Both the position numbers and the translations under genes were made by a program. 64,000 bases of DNA from Paracentrotus lividus (taxonomy: Eukaryota; Echinodermata; Echinoidea; Camarodonta; Echinidae): positions 9,618,431 through 9,682,430 of the forward strand of contig CALNVZ010000641.1 in the NCBI GenBank assembly GCA_940671915.1, written 5' to 3'. Positions 37,851-50,290 of the stretch are shown one piece after another. The notes below the pieces were generated by a model. That model saw only the letters and a program-made list of their open reading frames with translations, was not told the DNA's origin and made no database searches. How positions within the stretch are numbered: position 1 is the stretch's first letter; the number at the start of each line of letters is the position of its first letter.

Positions 37851-38511
37851 GTAATTAATGTCACAAATTGGATTCCAACCTGCATCGGTTGAATTATAAT
37901 AATCTAATTTACAGTATAACCTACTTTCTCTTTCTCTTTTATATATTTAAAAAAAAATCCACCTGATCATGATTTATGGATGTAATAATTATGATCAAAA
38001 GATGACCTTCACGCCGAGGAGATACATTATACATCGAAAAAAAAAATTAAATTGGAATTGGTAGAGTCTCGCTTTGGGCTCGTCGACCGTGACCATGCAA
38101 TGTAACATAAATCAAGTGCATTATAATTAAACTTTATAGGGACATACCCTCACCGACTAGAAGACTATTGGAACACTGTACATGTATTTCTGTATGGTGG
38201 TGCCACATGACCTTAGTCCATGTACATAGGATATTTCAAAAAGTGATTTCGAAAAGTGATTTGACAAACATAGTTATCTTCTCTGGGTGTTGCCGTTTTC
38301 CCCGTATAAAATTCCATTGTATTGGTATCTTATAGATTTTTTTTTCTTTTGTTTTGCAAATATTATAAACGTAACCTGAAAACTTGTAAAATCTGTGCCT
38401 TTGTTGTTTTGTTTTTCTTTTCAGCATGAGCAAAAATATATTATGTTTCTCATTTGTACTGATCTCCGACTTTTTATTTATTGATAATTTTTATTTGAAA
38501 TCGTAGTATAG

Positions 38512-39493
38512 AGTAGGGTACATGCAGGTAATATGGGCCAACTAAGCTCATTTGCATAATTTGCATAAAATTACAAAATGACGCACAGCCTAATCTTTGT
38601 TTATATGAATCAATAACTACTGCTCTAACTTTTATTGTGAAGAAAAACAATTATCACCAACCCCCCTGTCTGCAATATTCAAATGTTGACGCCATCACCA
38701 AAGAGCCCATATTACCTGCATGTGCAGGTAATATGGGCATATGAATTTAATGTATTTTTTTTTTTTGTAACTATAATGACTCTACTATATCTGGTATTTG
38801 CTTAAAATGTTGAAAATCATTAACTTTAAGATATCATTTGAAACTATAAGACCCTTCAGTGAATACTTTGACTAGATATTCAATTTAATGTATTTTGTAT
38901 ATTATTTTTAAACAATATTATTTTCATTATACAAGTCAATATACAATAAGTTATTTCTATTAATGATATACTGTAAATATAAAAAACAAAAACAAAACAA
39001 AAACAAATCTTAGAGAAGAGATTGATGCCTCATCCCAATACCAACTACCAGAATCATTTCCGCTATTTTGGACTGCCCATATTACCTGCACTAATTGTTG
39101 CTATGTCAGGCAAGCATTCAATGCCATATTGCACCCCTTCATTACAACAAATTGACCTGTACACGCTATTATGGTGAAATGAAGCTGTAAGCTTACTAAA
39201 TATAAAAACAATCAAGGTTACCCCCTCAAACACTTTTTTAACTATCACATCACCATTGAAATATCAAATTTTACACCAGAAAAATGCCGTAATTTTTTCG
39301 TTCCTTGTTGGTTTTCAGCAATTTTCTCAGAGAAATTTCGGCATCAGATGCTCTCACGACGATAGATTTTCGTAAATAGTTCATATGAACAACATATGGC
39401 GCTCACAACGGTCACCGGTCACCGGTCACGACACGATTTGTTTCACGTAGCCCATATTACCTGCTAGCCCATATTACCTGCATGTACCCTACT
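38512..39493. mobile_element. 982-bp non-autonomous element with iterated 15-bp motif
   Basis: The left end AGTAGGGTACATGCAGGTAA (38512), continuing TATGGGC, is matched by its perfect reverse complement at the right end (finishing 39493). This gives 27-bp perfect terminal inverted repeats. The subterminal motif GCAGGTAATATGGGC occurs six times: plus orientation near 38524 and 38724, minus orientation near 38705, 39075, 39450 and 39467. The 38705 and 38724 copies form a palindrome (38705-38738). A short GGTCACC triple repeat lies near 39410. The only open frames are chance ones (for example 39063-39248), so it is non-autonomous. No clear target duplication is visible. The superfamily is unknown. 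Confidence 0.8.
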
Positions 39494-41959
39494 TGTTTTA
39501 TTGTCATATTTCCTATCACAAATGTCAATATTTGCCTGCAATAGTTCTCATTGACAGCGGGTTCCGAAGTAACTTGTAATCTGTATTTTGCAAGTATGAT
39601 GTAATACTATTACTCATGACTATGCATTATATTATTAAATATACTATACTTGAGAGAAAATGATTAAAAAAATTATGAATATGAAGTAAGAAGACAAGCG
39701 TTACAAGTAGGTCAGGGTTCACAAAAATGAGGTATACAAAACCATAGCTTTACACTCACGTGCATTACTTTCCAATAACTATATGCAAGAAATTAATTTC
39801 AAATATTATTGTATTCAGCGCTTTGTACCTTTAGGTATCATTTTACAATACTATTATTTTCGATTATCATATAACTTATAAAATAAGGGAAGACGTGTCT
39901 GTTCATATTCGCAGCCAACAAAAGAAATCCTGATTAAAATTGTATGAAACTCGGAGAAACCGTCACACTCTTTTAATCAGAGCGATTTGCCTGCTGGGAG
40001 CGGTCGAACTGGTCGGTTTTCGCTCCAGTGGACCCGGGGGCTAAAAAAAATGCGAAGCATAAATATTTAATTCTAATCAATTTGATGGACAAAGCCTGTT
40101 GATGCTGATTACAATGGGACACACACACTAGCAGAACACGATGAAAAATACTGACTAATTTTTACGATGATAAGTGGTATTGCATGATATTTATTGCATA
40201 AACGTAGGGTGTGGTAGGTGTGTGTGNNNNNNNNNNNNNNNNNNNNNGGTGTGACGGGCTATATAGCACAAACTCTGTAAACTCGAAATAAAATTCTATG
40301 CAAAGTCAGTTGATTTCATGACATTTGCTCCGCTGTAAGTTCCATACACAAATCGAATGGCTAACTGTATACCCTTGATTTAACACTTTACCCTTTCTTA
40401 AATCAAACCCGAAATTAAAACCATTTTGGAGCCTTAAACCTACAGTTCAGAACGAAATGAAGCCCGGAGCAAATGTCGTATCACCAACCTCATTACCGTG
40501 TTATTGCTGGAGTCGTAATTATAAGCAACACTATTATAATATTCAGTCAAGAACGGCATTAGAGGCCAGTGAAATGTCATGGCAATATTTTTTTTCCTGA
40601 ACAGTCGCCAGTTGTGGCCTTTAGTAATTTATTTTACTTCATATACATTTTTGTTTCTCATTATGAAATATAATGTAGCTTACTTCATTATACATGCAAA
40701 TTCATTCTTTTTATTATACGCTATAGAAAAGTAACTTTGATGTAACTATTTATGATGCATTGCATTGTACATTCATTTTGATGAAAATAAGAAACTTGGA
40801 CTTTGTACCAATACATTAACATGGTATGATAATACAATTTTAAGCATGGCTGGTTATGATAGCTTTAAACATATCATGTCTACGTATTGGTTGATTTAAA
40901 TAGCGGACGTTAAGGAGCTCCAATGTGACGTTTCTTTCGCACTAATTTAATGGAAGTTATTCTGAAACATAATGACATATATGAGACACAGTGATGGCCT
41001 ACCTCTGTTTTTATTATAATCAGATCAATTAAGTCCTTCATTAAATTATAATAATATATTTTGTTATTATGTTTGTATCTGCTTTGACATTTAATTTATT
41101 AATGGTTAATTATTACCTTGACAGATCGTGAGCAAACGAGACTGAAATTGAAATGTCACAAAATATATAAAAATAGTTATTCTTGACTATAAATTCTTCT
41201 AGATCATAACCCATTTCTTGAATGTCATTAATTCAAAGCCAAATTCAGTCATAATGCCCTTCGATATTTCGTCGAGGAATATCAATTAATGGACATAAAT
41301 TTAAAGACACGGAGAGCAAAGAAATAGGTTCCAATTATAAACGATTCCATCTTAGATCACAGACGAGCAAAAATTGCGGATGAGCGTCTATGTGTAGGAT
41401 AGGGGGGGGGGTCTGATATCTCTCATATTGTGCCATTTCTAATCTTCCATCCATCAATTCATCATACATTTTTCTACATTAATGCCAAATTTGTAATTAT
41501 AAATGGTGCCGAGCGATCTAGTTTCTGCGCGTTATTGCAGACCTATTATTTATGCACTCCACCGCAATGCTTCATTTTGATTATCTATTATTGAAAAAAA
41601 AGGCATGGGAATTTTCAAGAATATGCCCGTGCATGGTTAAAAAGGTCGGATTTTTGGTGAAAATTAACGAGTCGTTATCTCATTCACGTTTTCCATTAGA
41701 TTAAATGAGTAGTTAGTAAGAGTTTATCGAATTCATTGATATTTTATCCATGTAATTATTAGGTTTATAGCCCACATGCTAATCATTTGCTATGTATGGG
41801 GCATGCGCTTCAGAATGCGCCAAATTGTCAGTTTCGATATAGAAAATCAGAAGACAATGCATGTATCTTTTTTAAAGTCATGTGTTACTCGAAGATTGTA
41901 TGGATAAGAGATAGTTTTAAGATTCAAGTAACTATTATTGCTTATTTTTTTCTTAGTAA
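39494..41959. other. Non-coding stretch around a scaffold gap
   Basis: AT-rich sequence with no recognised gene. A GT-rich stretch directly precedes the N run at 40227, which suggests the gap lies in a simple repeat. Confidence 0.5.
40227..40247. other. Assembly gap (21 N)
   Basis: A run of 21 N following GGTGTGTGTG-like sequence. True gap length is unknown. Confidence 1.
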
Positions 41960-41974
41960 TAACTATAAAGAGTT

Positions 41975-42520
41975 TTGTTATTGCAAAAGAAAGTAATTCG
42001 TATAATATGTTATGCTCCTATTCTTGCCAATACGGTTCCCCTTTTCCTTGAACATAATATCCTAAAAATTAAAGATCTGCACTTATTTCATCTTGGTGAA
42101 TTTATGTACAAATTTAATTCTGGTACTCTTCCATTTGTATTCAGTAATATGTTTTTAAAAAATTACGCAATTTATAACTATCCCACTAGACAATCTGGAG
42201 AATTTCATTTACCTTTTTTGAGAAAGTTTTCCGCACAAAATACATTTATTTTTGAAGGCCATAAATTTTGGAATACTTTACCTCTCGATCTAAGAAATTC
42301 CCCATCACTTTCGGTCATTAAGAAATCTAAAGAAATTTTTACTGGCCCCGTACATGACCTAGCACATTTGGGTTTTATTGTTACCATGACCATGTTTTTT
42401 GCCTTTATTGTCTTTGTTATCCAAAGACGTCGTCACCACTCGTCAAACAGGCACATACTCTCAACTGTTTCCCTTTCCTTGTTAATTGCTTTTGCTACTT
42501 ACGATATATTCGTTATCTGA
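41975..42520 (+). pseudogene. LINE ORF2 C-terminal fragment
   Basis: About 180 codons remain open from 41975. The start is a truncated interior position rather than a true initiation codon, since the frame opens at a TTG after a stop. The peptide opens LLQKKVIRIICYAPILANT, continues DLHLFHLGEFMYKF and has NYPTRQSGEFHLP and GHKFWNTLPLDLRNSPSLSV. These are the hallmark phrases of the region downstream of the reverse transcriptase in CR1/jockey-like LINE proteins (LQKRAIRII, HNYxTR, GxxxWNSLP). The last 50 residues after TGPVHDL are hydrophobic. The endonuclease and catalytic reverse-transcriptase core are absent, so the fragment is non-functional. Confidence 0.8.
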
Positions 42521-42623
42521 TATATTTTTTCGTCCACAACGCAGATATCTCCTCTTCATCGTCTTTCCTCTCTTCTCACCCTCTCCCTTTAATTTTCATA
42601 CTTTTTATATCATGTATTATGTT

Positions 42624-42631
<8 letters not shown>

Positions 42632-42670
<39 letters not shown>
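42632..42670. repeat. (CT)n microsatellite
   Basis: Pure CT dinucleotide after a short C run, inside the 3' region of the CR1/L2-like LINE. Confidence 0.95.
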
Positions 42671-42672
<2 letters not shown>

Positions 42673-42940
42673 CATCTTCTCTGTTGGCTAATATCTTTAT
42701 TTAAGTCATGTGACTTACTATTATTGAATACTATTTTTTGAGGGGTCCGCATTTAACAAGCTTTGCTTCTCAGTGGACCTCTCCATTTCCAACTTAATAT
42801 TCAAGTTTGGAATATATAATTCTGATATATTATATTTTGTATTGCATGTTTGTTTTTTATGTCAAATATTTATTCCAATGACATTTGTGTGAATTTTGTA
42901 CTCTTTTGTTGGAAATGGAACAAATAAAATTGAATTGAAT

Positions 42941-44230
42941 ATAGCACATGCGAGATAAAATATTATATTGTTAATATTTCAAAAGTGTCAACTGCAAATG
43001 TGTAGTCATAATATCACAAACATTATCATTCATTCGAGGCATGATCTGATAACATAATTCTAAATTCTTTGAAAGCCTGGAATATTATTGTGCTATCTTG
43101 AACTGATTGTCTCAAATAAAAAGAGATAATATTGAGTATGATTCAATGCACCATCTGGTGCCGCTCTTTCTTCTTCTCTCTCTCTCTCTCTCTCTCTCTC
43201 GCTCTTTTCCGTCCCCTGATCATTATAGTTGGCGATCCATTTTCTACATAAAAGTGGAGGAAAAGGCGAGAAGTTTTACACGTACACCAGACACCGTTAT
43301 CAAGGAAAAAATTCGAAAATTGAGAAAATATGGGACAAAAACAGAACTCATCATTGACAGATTAATTGACGCAACGGATACGAGCCGCACTCCACCGCGC
43401 ACCATTATAGCATGTGGAACTTCCGCCCGTCGTCATAGCGACGCCTACTATTTTCTTCTCCCACCCAAAATGAGCGGCCGTCTGGGTGCGAGTTATAGAT
43501 TAACTCATTCATCATTGGATGGAGGCATCTTCGAGAGGTTTGTTAAGATTGAGAGAGGGACACCCCGATTAGGCTCATCAATTTAGATTGGATGAGAAAA
43601 AATACGACTTGTCTTGTCTCGTTCAGGTGATATCGTGCGCTTTGATACTTTGGCAAAAACGCATCTCCCTTCATTTTGGAGAGCTAATATAATTTGTTAC
43701 CATCAACGGTGGAATAATAAAAAGGAAAGAGAGTGTTTTTTAAAGGTACATTAATTGCATTTGAAAATAATCGAGATATTCTAGATTTCTTAGATTGCAA
43801 TGCATCCGTACTTTTTCCTTGTTTCAATTGCGAAGCAAACTACACCGAGTGAGTCAGAAAAAAACTAGACACCTAGAAAAATGCCAACAAAAAGGAAACC
43901 AATTAATGTACCCCAAATTATTATACATATTCCAAAATACTAACTTCTCCCGCATCTTTTGGTACCAATTTTGTAGGGTATGTCTTTACGCTTCGATGAA
44001 CACGACGCATTTTTTGCGAACATGTCAATTTTGAATTATGCAAGAATTGGGATAAGATTAAAACAACAAAAGCGGACAAAAAAAAAGCAACTCCATCTTA
44101 AATAAAGGAGCATAACTTATTAAGGAAAATGTTTTGAGCCAAATACCTTCATCCTCATATTTTGCAGTCTCCTTATAATGGCTTAATCCTGAATGCTTTC
44201 ACCTTCCCTACATCCCCCTCTTTTCTTTCT

Positions 44231-44268
<38 letters not shown>

Positions 44269-44395
44269 AGCAACGCCCATTTGTGCAACAAGAAGTTGGA
44301 AGTGGTGATAAAGTCAAGAGCTTAAAAATAAGAACTTCAAAAGGGGCGCCTTCTTCTCAATCAATGGTGTCGTGATGATCATAGTAACTCGACCT
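42941..44395. other. Non-coding stretch with two CT microsatellites
   Basis: (CT)n runs lie at 43173-43203 and 44233-44270. The 159-codon frame 43107-43586 runs through the first of these. Its downstream half is not obviously low-complexity but matches nothing I know, and its length is near what chance yields here. Confidence 0.5.
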
Positions 44396-44629
44396 GTGTC
44401 CTGTAACACTAAGACTTACGATTGATAAAAAGTTACGATTGAATTCATCTCGGTAACCTCATTTCGAATGTAGTTGCATTCATGGATTAGGATTATGATA
44501 AGATTAGGGTTAGGGATAAGATTAGGATTAAGATCCTCAACTTTGGGGCACCCTTTCCATGATGAGGCTACTGAGATGAAATCGATCGTAACTTTTTTAT
44601 CCATCGCAAGTCTTTATGTTACAGGGCAC
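44396..44629. mobile_element. Long-TIR MITE family, copy 4
   Basis: Left end GTGTCCTGTAACACTAAGAC and right end TCTTTATGTTACAGGGCAC form about 47-bp inverted repeats. Subterminal TTACGATTGATAAAAAG and internal GATCCTCAACTTTGGGGCA match the other copies. This copy has the best-preserved ends. Confidence 0.85.
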
Positions 44630-45359
44630 TGGTGCTGTCTTAACTCAAACCCACTTTCTAATATTAACAGGCCGGACGTGGTGGCTATTATCCAATCACG
44701 ATAAATCAAAGGAACCGTTTATGGGAGACCGAGTTCGTCACGGGCGGGTCGAGGGTGCTTCAAGAAAGTAAAATGACGTAAATAGTTCTGAGGACATTGG
44801 TTTACTTTCGCAAGAACATGGTTGACATATTGACATGGCTTTCGCTCAATTATATGTTTTGTAAACTTGATGAGCCGGGACAGAAACACTATGCGAGATT
44901 TTTAAAAAAAGAATAAAAGAAATATGAGCATTATTGCAGTCTTTTTTTTTTTCGAGTATTGGTAGGCATTTTTTTGTTTTTTTTTGTTCTCGTGCCAGAT
45001 GTTAAACTGTATCAAGAGATCCACGTCAAAAAAGCTAACTAAAATGTAGGTCGTTTTTCCCCTCGTATAAATTAAAAAAGCATATGTTAGAGGGACGTGT
45101 CAAAAGCCAAAAAATAATTTTTCTGTCAACTCAAGTCTTTCTTAAAGGTCGGCCTTAGACTTAAAAAAATCATACCTGATTGATCCATTTACATGTATGT
45201 CAAAACCCATGCCAAGTACCCGTTGCAGACTTTTATCTCTCCACATGGTTTTCAGCAAAATTGACATAATTTTCTTTTTATTAGAGTGATTCCCAAACCT
45301 TACAAAATCGATAAATTATTAGCATTGTAACCAATCTTTCCAGATCACTTCGAGACAGT
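44630..45359. other. Non-coding stretch
   Basis: No gene or element recognised. T runs near 44942-44955 and 44971-44986. Confidence 0.5.
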
Positions 45360-45376
45360 TTCTTCCTCAATTTATT
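45360..45376. repeat. Target-site duplication, left copy
   Basis: TTCTTCCTCAATTTATT is identical to 52049-52065 at the other end of the LINE. The flanking bases on both sides differ between the two copies, so the match is exactly 17 bp. Confidence 0.9.
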
Positions 45377-46420
45377 TTTTTTTTTATATTTAAGTGTTTT
45401 ATTCATTTAAAACAAATCAAAGTACAGGTCATCAAAAACATCGTATCAACAATTACACAAAAAAAAAAGTTTCAACAACAATAATGATAAAAATAATAAA
45501 CTGATAGAAACAATAAAGAAAAAAAGGAGGAACTTAAATAAGAAGAAAACTATTTATGGAAATGTGTACATTGGACATAATAGATACAGTACCAAGCACA
45601 AAGTATAAAGAGGAAGCCTCTTTGTAAACCGGACCTATATACCTAAATATAACCCCTGTAAAACAAAGAAAAACAAGAATCGAGCTTTAGTCCTGTTATT
45701 TATCACCGAAGACCGAATACACCCCACAGTTAAAATTCCACTTTCGTATCTGTAGTTACATACTGATCAAGTTTTGTTAGATATGCAGTCAGCCCCGCCT
45801 GAGACGAATCTACATGAAGTCGTACATGTGGAAACGTGATGATTTGACCACCAAAAGAACAAAACACCCAATAAAAAAGAGGGAACAAAACTGATCTTCA
45901 TGGGTCAAGTAAAACAAGAGAAGACCTGAAAATCTCAAATTCCTTGAACCCAACTGTAAAAGTTCGTCGAAGACGAGGCCGACTGCATACCAACTCATTG
46001 AGTTTTCACAAGTACCGTCAACGCACGACAAATTTTTAACCATGCAGTGTATCCTGACCTAAGTGACCTGAACTAGAGACATAATTTATGAATACCGATT
46101 TCGTTGAAACAAGAGTCATATCAACGTGCCGACTTATTACAATAGGGGTTCTGTCCTCCCGATGACTCCGTACTGCATATATCATGTTTTATCATGTCGC
46201 TGTACCATAAATGCAATTTTATCAACTTTAAAACACTATGTGACTTCATTCAAAAGAATTAAAAACAAAACTAAAAGTAATAGAATACTGGATACCTGTA
46301 TGCTACAATGTACAGCATAATAGTGCAAAAATGTACTTACAATACATTCACTGAATTGAGGGCTTCGAGGTACAAATGTATGTTATATACCGCGACCAAT
46401 GTAGAAAGTAGGGGAAACAG

Positions 46421-49400
46421 TTAAACATCAAAACGCCATTTTTTAAAATGGATGTGTAGTTTGTTTCTCTTTTTAGCTAATACATATTCAGTTTCTTTTT
46501 GTTTCTTAACAAAGGATTTAAAAACAGCAATGTTTGGAACATTGTTATTAAACTTACTAACATAAATGTGGTATTTCAGTAATAAAAAGAGATAGGAAAC
46601 AAACTTATCTTCAGAAAATCCAAAGATTTTCTCAAAGTTGGACACATTTTGAACTGCAAAGTTTGCATTTTTCTGCGATATTGTATCTAGTAAATCAAGC
46701 CAAATTGGAGATACCTTTTCACAATCACAAAATAAATGAACCATTGTTTCCTCTTTTTTATTACACAGCGAGCAATTAGGTGAATCTCTTCTTTTAATCT
46801 TGTGAAGAAAGTCATTTAGAGCAATAGCTTTATGAAAAATTTTAAAATAAAAGGATCTTAGTTTAGTTTCAATTGTACAGAAAAAATTAGTATTGTGTAT
46901 TTTATCCCAGTTAACATTGACAGGTAAAGGTAGATTATCGCCCCAATAGTCATATCTTTTTTCAGGAACATGGGAACCAAATAAAATAGTGTATGCATCC
47001 CTAGGAACTTTTTTAGAATTTACCAGTTTATGAACAATGGTTTCACGAACACCAACAATATCGACATCATAGTTCTCTATCCACGCTTCAGGGATATTTT
47101 GGATTAAGAAGTTAAATTTCCTTCTATCTCCAGAAGATATACCAAAATCTAACACTAATTCTTCAAAAAGTTTATGTCCTGGAAAAGGGGGATTAAATAA
47201 ATCAGATAAGGTAAGAATGTTTTTATTAAACCAAGATTCGTAAAAAAAATAGGATTTAGATTTAGATCGAATAAACCTGTTGAACCAAAGACATTGACAG
47301 GCACTCAATTCTGAAAATTTATGACCATAAAATTCTAAAAGTAGCTTCCTCCCTATATAGATAGATACCAGACACGAAGAGATTCAGCAAGTTGTATGTT
47401 ACACAGTGAATTAAGAATACTTTCTGGGGCCAAAGAGTTCCACAAATAAGAAATATCACCATTGAAACTTACTAAAAAGATAACTCAATATCCTTCCAAA
47501 GAGCAGTATAATTGGTATCTAAAATATTTTTAACCCCTCACCATCTTTGAGCTTAGCAAAATGTTAAAGGATCAATCATTTTCAGTCCAGTCTTGATATA
47601 ATCATTAACATATTTTTTCTTTTGGACTCTGTCTTTACCCCCGTTCCAAATAAACCTGAAAAAATCCCATTCAACTCTTTGAAAAAAGACGAGAGGTATT
47701 TTATACAAAGAACTGAAAAGAGAAATATCAGTTGTGGCATACAAGTGTTTTAATAAACAACCACTTTACAATCGTGAAGATTCTCATTCGCCCAATTGAT
47801 AGTCTGCTGATTCTTTTTAATTTTTCTCTTGTTTCAAACAATCATCTAATCCAGTGAAAATGATGCTCCAAAGATTTGAATTTAGAAGTTCCATGTGATT
47901 CCATGTCTCTTAAGAATTCTTAATGCTTTAAATTTTTAAATTAAAAATTTATAAAGTAATATTCAAATAAATCAATAAATTAAATCGAAAATAAATGTAC
48001 ATAAAAATAAAGAATAGCAAATCTAACAATCCAATCTTTCATCGAAATCCAATCCAAATAGCTTCAGTTTTAGATATATTCATTTTACCATCAGAAAATT
48101 CTACCAAATTTGTTCAAGAAATCGAAGGTTTTAAAAGAATCTCCTGATCCAACAGCAGATCGAGTCATCAGCAAATAATGAAATTTTCACCTCTTGGTCT
48201 AGTATCTTTATACCTTTAACTCGGTCATTCTGTCTAATAGATAAAGCTAAAATCTCGATGACTAGTAAAAACAAATATGGAGAATGGGACAACCCTGAAA
48301 TATACCTCTTTGCATTGAAATGCGATTTGTTAAAAATATCCATTATTCATTAACATAGGTCTGGCGAGTAGAATACAAGTCTTTAATCATCAATAAATTT
48401 TGGACCAAAATTAAACTGTTCTAAGGTATTAAATAAGAATTTATGGTTGACACTATCAAATGCCTTTTCAATATCAAGTAATAATATAGCACCAGGAATT
48501 TCATTGCCTGAGCATATTCAATAATATCCAAATAAAGTCGTACATTATTACTAATATTTCTGCCTTTCAGAAAACCTGATTGATCAGAATGGATAAGGCC
48601 TTTTATAAACTTTTTCATACGTATTGCATAACATTTGCATATCTTATAATCATCTATATATCCACTTCAATAATGTAATTGGCCGGTAATTTTTTACTAA
48701 CAAAGGATCCTTATCCTTCTTTGGAAGAAGGGTTATAACACCATTTCTCTGCGACATAGTAATAAACCATTTTGTAAGGAATAATTATAAGAATCCATAA
48801 AATTCATTAATATCAGTCAGGCCACAAACTAAATAAATTCAATTGGTAGACCATCATCCAGGAGTTTGTTCATCTTCATAGATTTAATAACATCAATATT
48901 TTCTTGTTTTGTTAAAGGCTTATCTAAAGTTTTCTTTTCATCCTCAGACAGCTTGGGAATATCTAGATCATCAAATATGCCTTCATTGAAACCATCATTT
49001 TGAACATCTCTACAACATTGGAATATAGATTGAATAGAAGTGATTGAATTTCTTTTAAAATGTTATCCGGATCCGTAGTCATATTGTCATTTGCATCTTT
49101 TAATTCGAGTTATAGTTTTCTTTTGAAATGATCTATTTTCTAAGTTAACAATATTTAGTACCCTTTTCACCTTCTTTTCTAACCATCTTACCCTTGATCT
49201 TATTATTGATCCTTAACTATACTCATCAAATTTTGTTTAATTTACCTTCAAGTTCTTCTAATCTCAACAAATGAGGGTTATCAGCAGATGAATCATTACT
49301 TAATTGTAATCTTAACTTTTTCTATATCATTCATAATCTGCTCTTTTTCTCTAATCTCTCCTTTTTCTTCTGAGAAGAATATTCGATGCTAACCCCAGTT

Positions 49401-50290
49401 AAAGTACACTTCAGGGAGTCCCATACTGTGTTTGGATTGCATTCTGAATCCTTATGAACGCATTTAAATTGTTTTATTTTCTTCTTCTAGTAACTTGATG
49501 AAGTCTGCATCATGATGTAAAAGAGAGCAATTAAGTTTCCAATAACCTCTACTCTTTTGGTTGTAACATTCATTAAATTGGATAATGAACAACTGAGTGG
49601 TCTGATTGAATTCCAGTAGAATCTTTGACTTTAACAAACAACTCAAAAAATTACTTGATACAAAATATAATATCCAACCTAGACAATACTTGGGTGTTTT
49701 TGATGTCTTGTATATTGTCTTAGAGTAGGATGATAATATCTCCAAACATCAACCAAGTCATATTCTTCAATAAGCATTGATAACATGTCGCTGACTTTGG
49801 TATTAGAATGTCGTTGTCATGTACCTTTGTAATCTAATGGGCCTATTACTGAATTAAAGTCCCCACCACAATCAGAGAAAGGATAGTCAAATTTATCTAA
49901 TTCTGCAAAACTTCCAACAAAAAAATTAGGGTCATCACTATTTGGAGCATAAATATTCACCAGGGTCACTGGAACATCATTTAGCTTAGAATTTAATAAT
50001 CAAATCTACCATTTGGATCATGGAATACTTGAAATAACCTTAACTGAAATAGAGTTTCTTGATAAGTATGGCTACACCTCTACTATTAGAAGAAAACTAG
50101 CAAAACCAATACATCATGCATTTCACCCCATTGGGACTTCAGATATTCTCATCTTTTCTATCAGAATGTGTTTTCCTGCAAAATATAATATCACTTTCAA
50201 TGTTTCTCATGTATAGGAAAACTTTCCTTCTTTTTACATAGTCCTGTAGTCCCCTACAATTAAAAGAGCTAAGTGTTATGCCATTGTGTC
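46421..50290 (-). pseudogene. LINE ORF2 (endonuclease-reverse transcriptase), broken
   Basis: Pieces in several frames follow the normal ORF2 order. The N-terminal endonuclease starts near 50290 (GITLSSFNCRGLQ), has VNIYAPNSDDPNF near 49960 and CGGDFNSVIG near 49860, and ends with GYWKLNCSLLHHDADFIKLL near 49500. The reverse transcriptase follows with DIPKLSEDEKKTLDKPLT near 48950, GVITLLPKKDKDPLLVKNY near 48720, HSDQSGFLKGRNI near 48580, SPYLFLLVIEILALSIRQ near 48280 and the catalytic-box peptide LFADDS near 48170. A post-RT domain lies at 47744-47553 (FIWNGGKD), and a 295-codon C-terminal frame (47308-46421) contains CSLCNKKEETMVHLFCDC, a zinc-binding motif of the zf-RVT type. Total span, about 1290 codons, matches L1/Tx1 ORF2 length. 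At least four frame shifts or stops separate the pieces. Confidence 0.9.

Larger units (their letters stand above)
41960..42940 (+). mobile_element. 5'-truncated CR1/L2-like LINE
   Basis: A C-terminal reverse-transcriptase-protein fragment (41975-42520) is followed by a CT microsatellite and a 3' region with GAGGGGTCCGCATTTAACAA. The latter resembles the conserved 3' untranslated segment of CR1/L2-type LINEs, and the element ends in a short tandem tail (AATTGAATTGAAT) at 42940. The 5' truncation and oligomeric tail are typical of incomplete target-primed reverse transcription. Confidence 0.75.

Noticed and set aside
43107..43586. 159-codon ORF
   Set aside because: Partly a CT microsatellite translation. 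The remainder has no family resemblance and no visible splice or start context that would support an exon.
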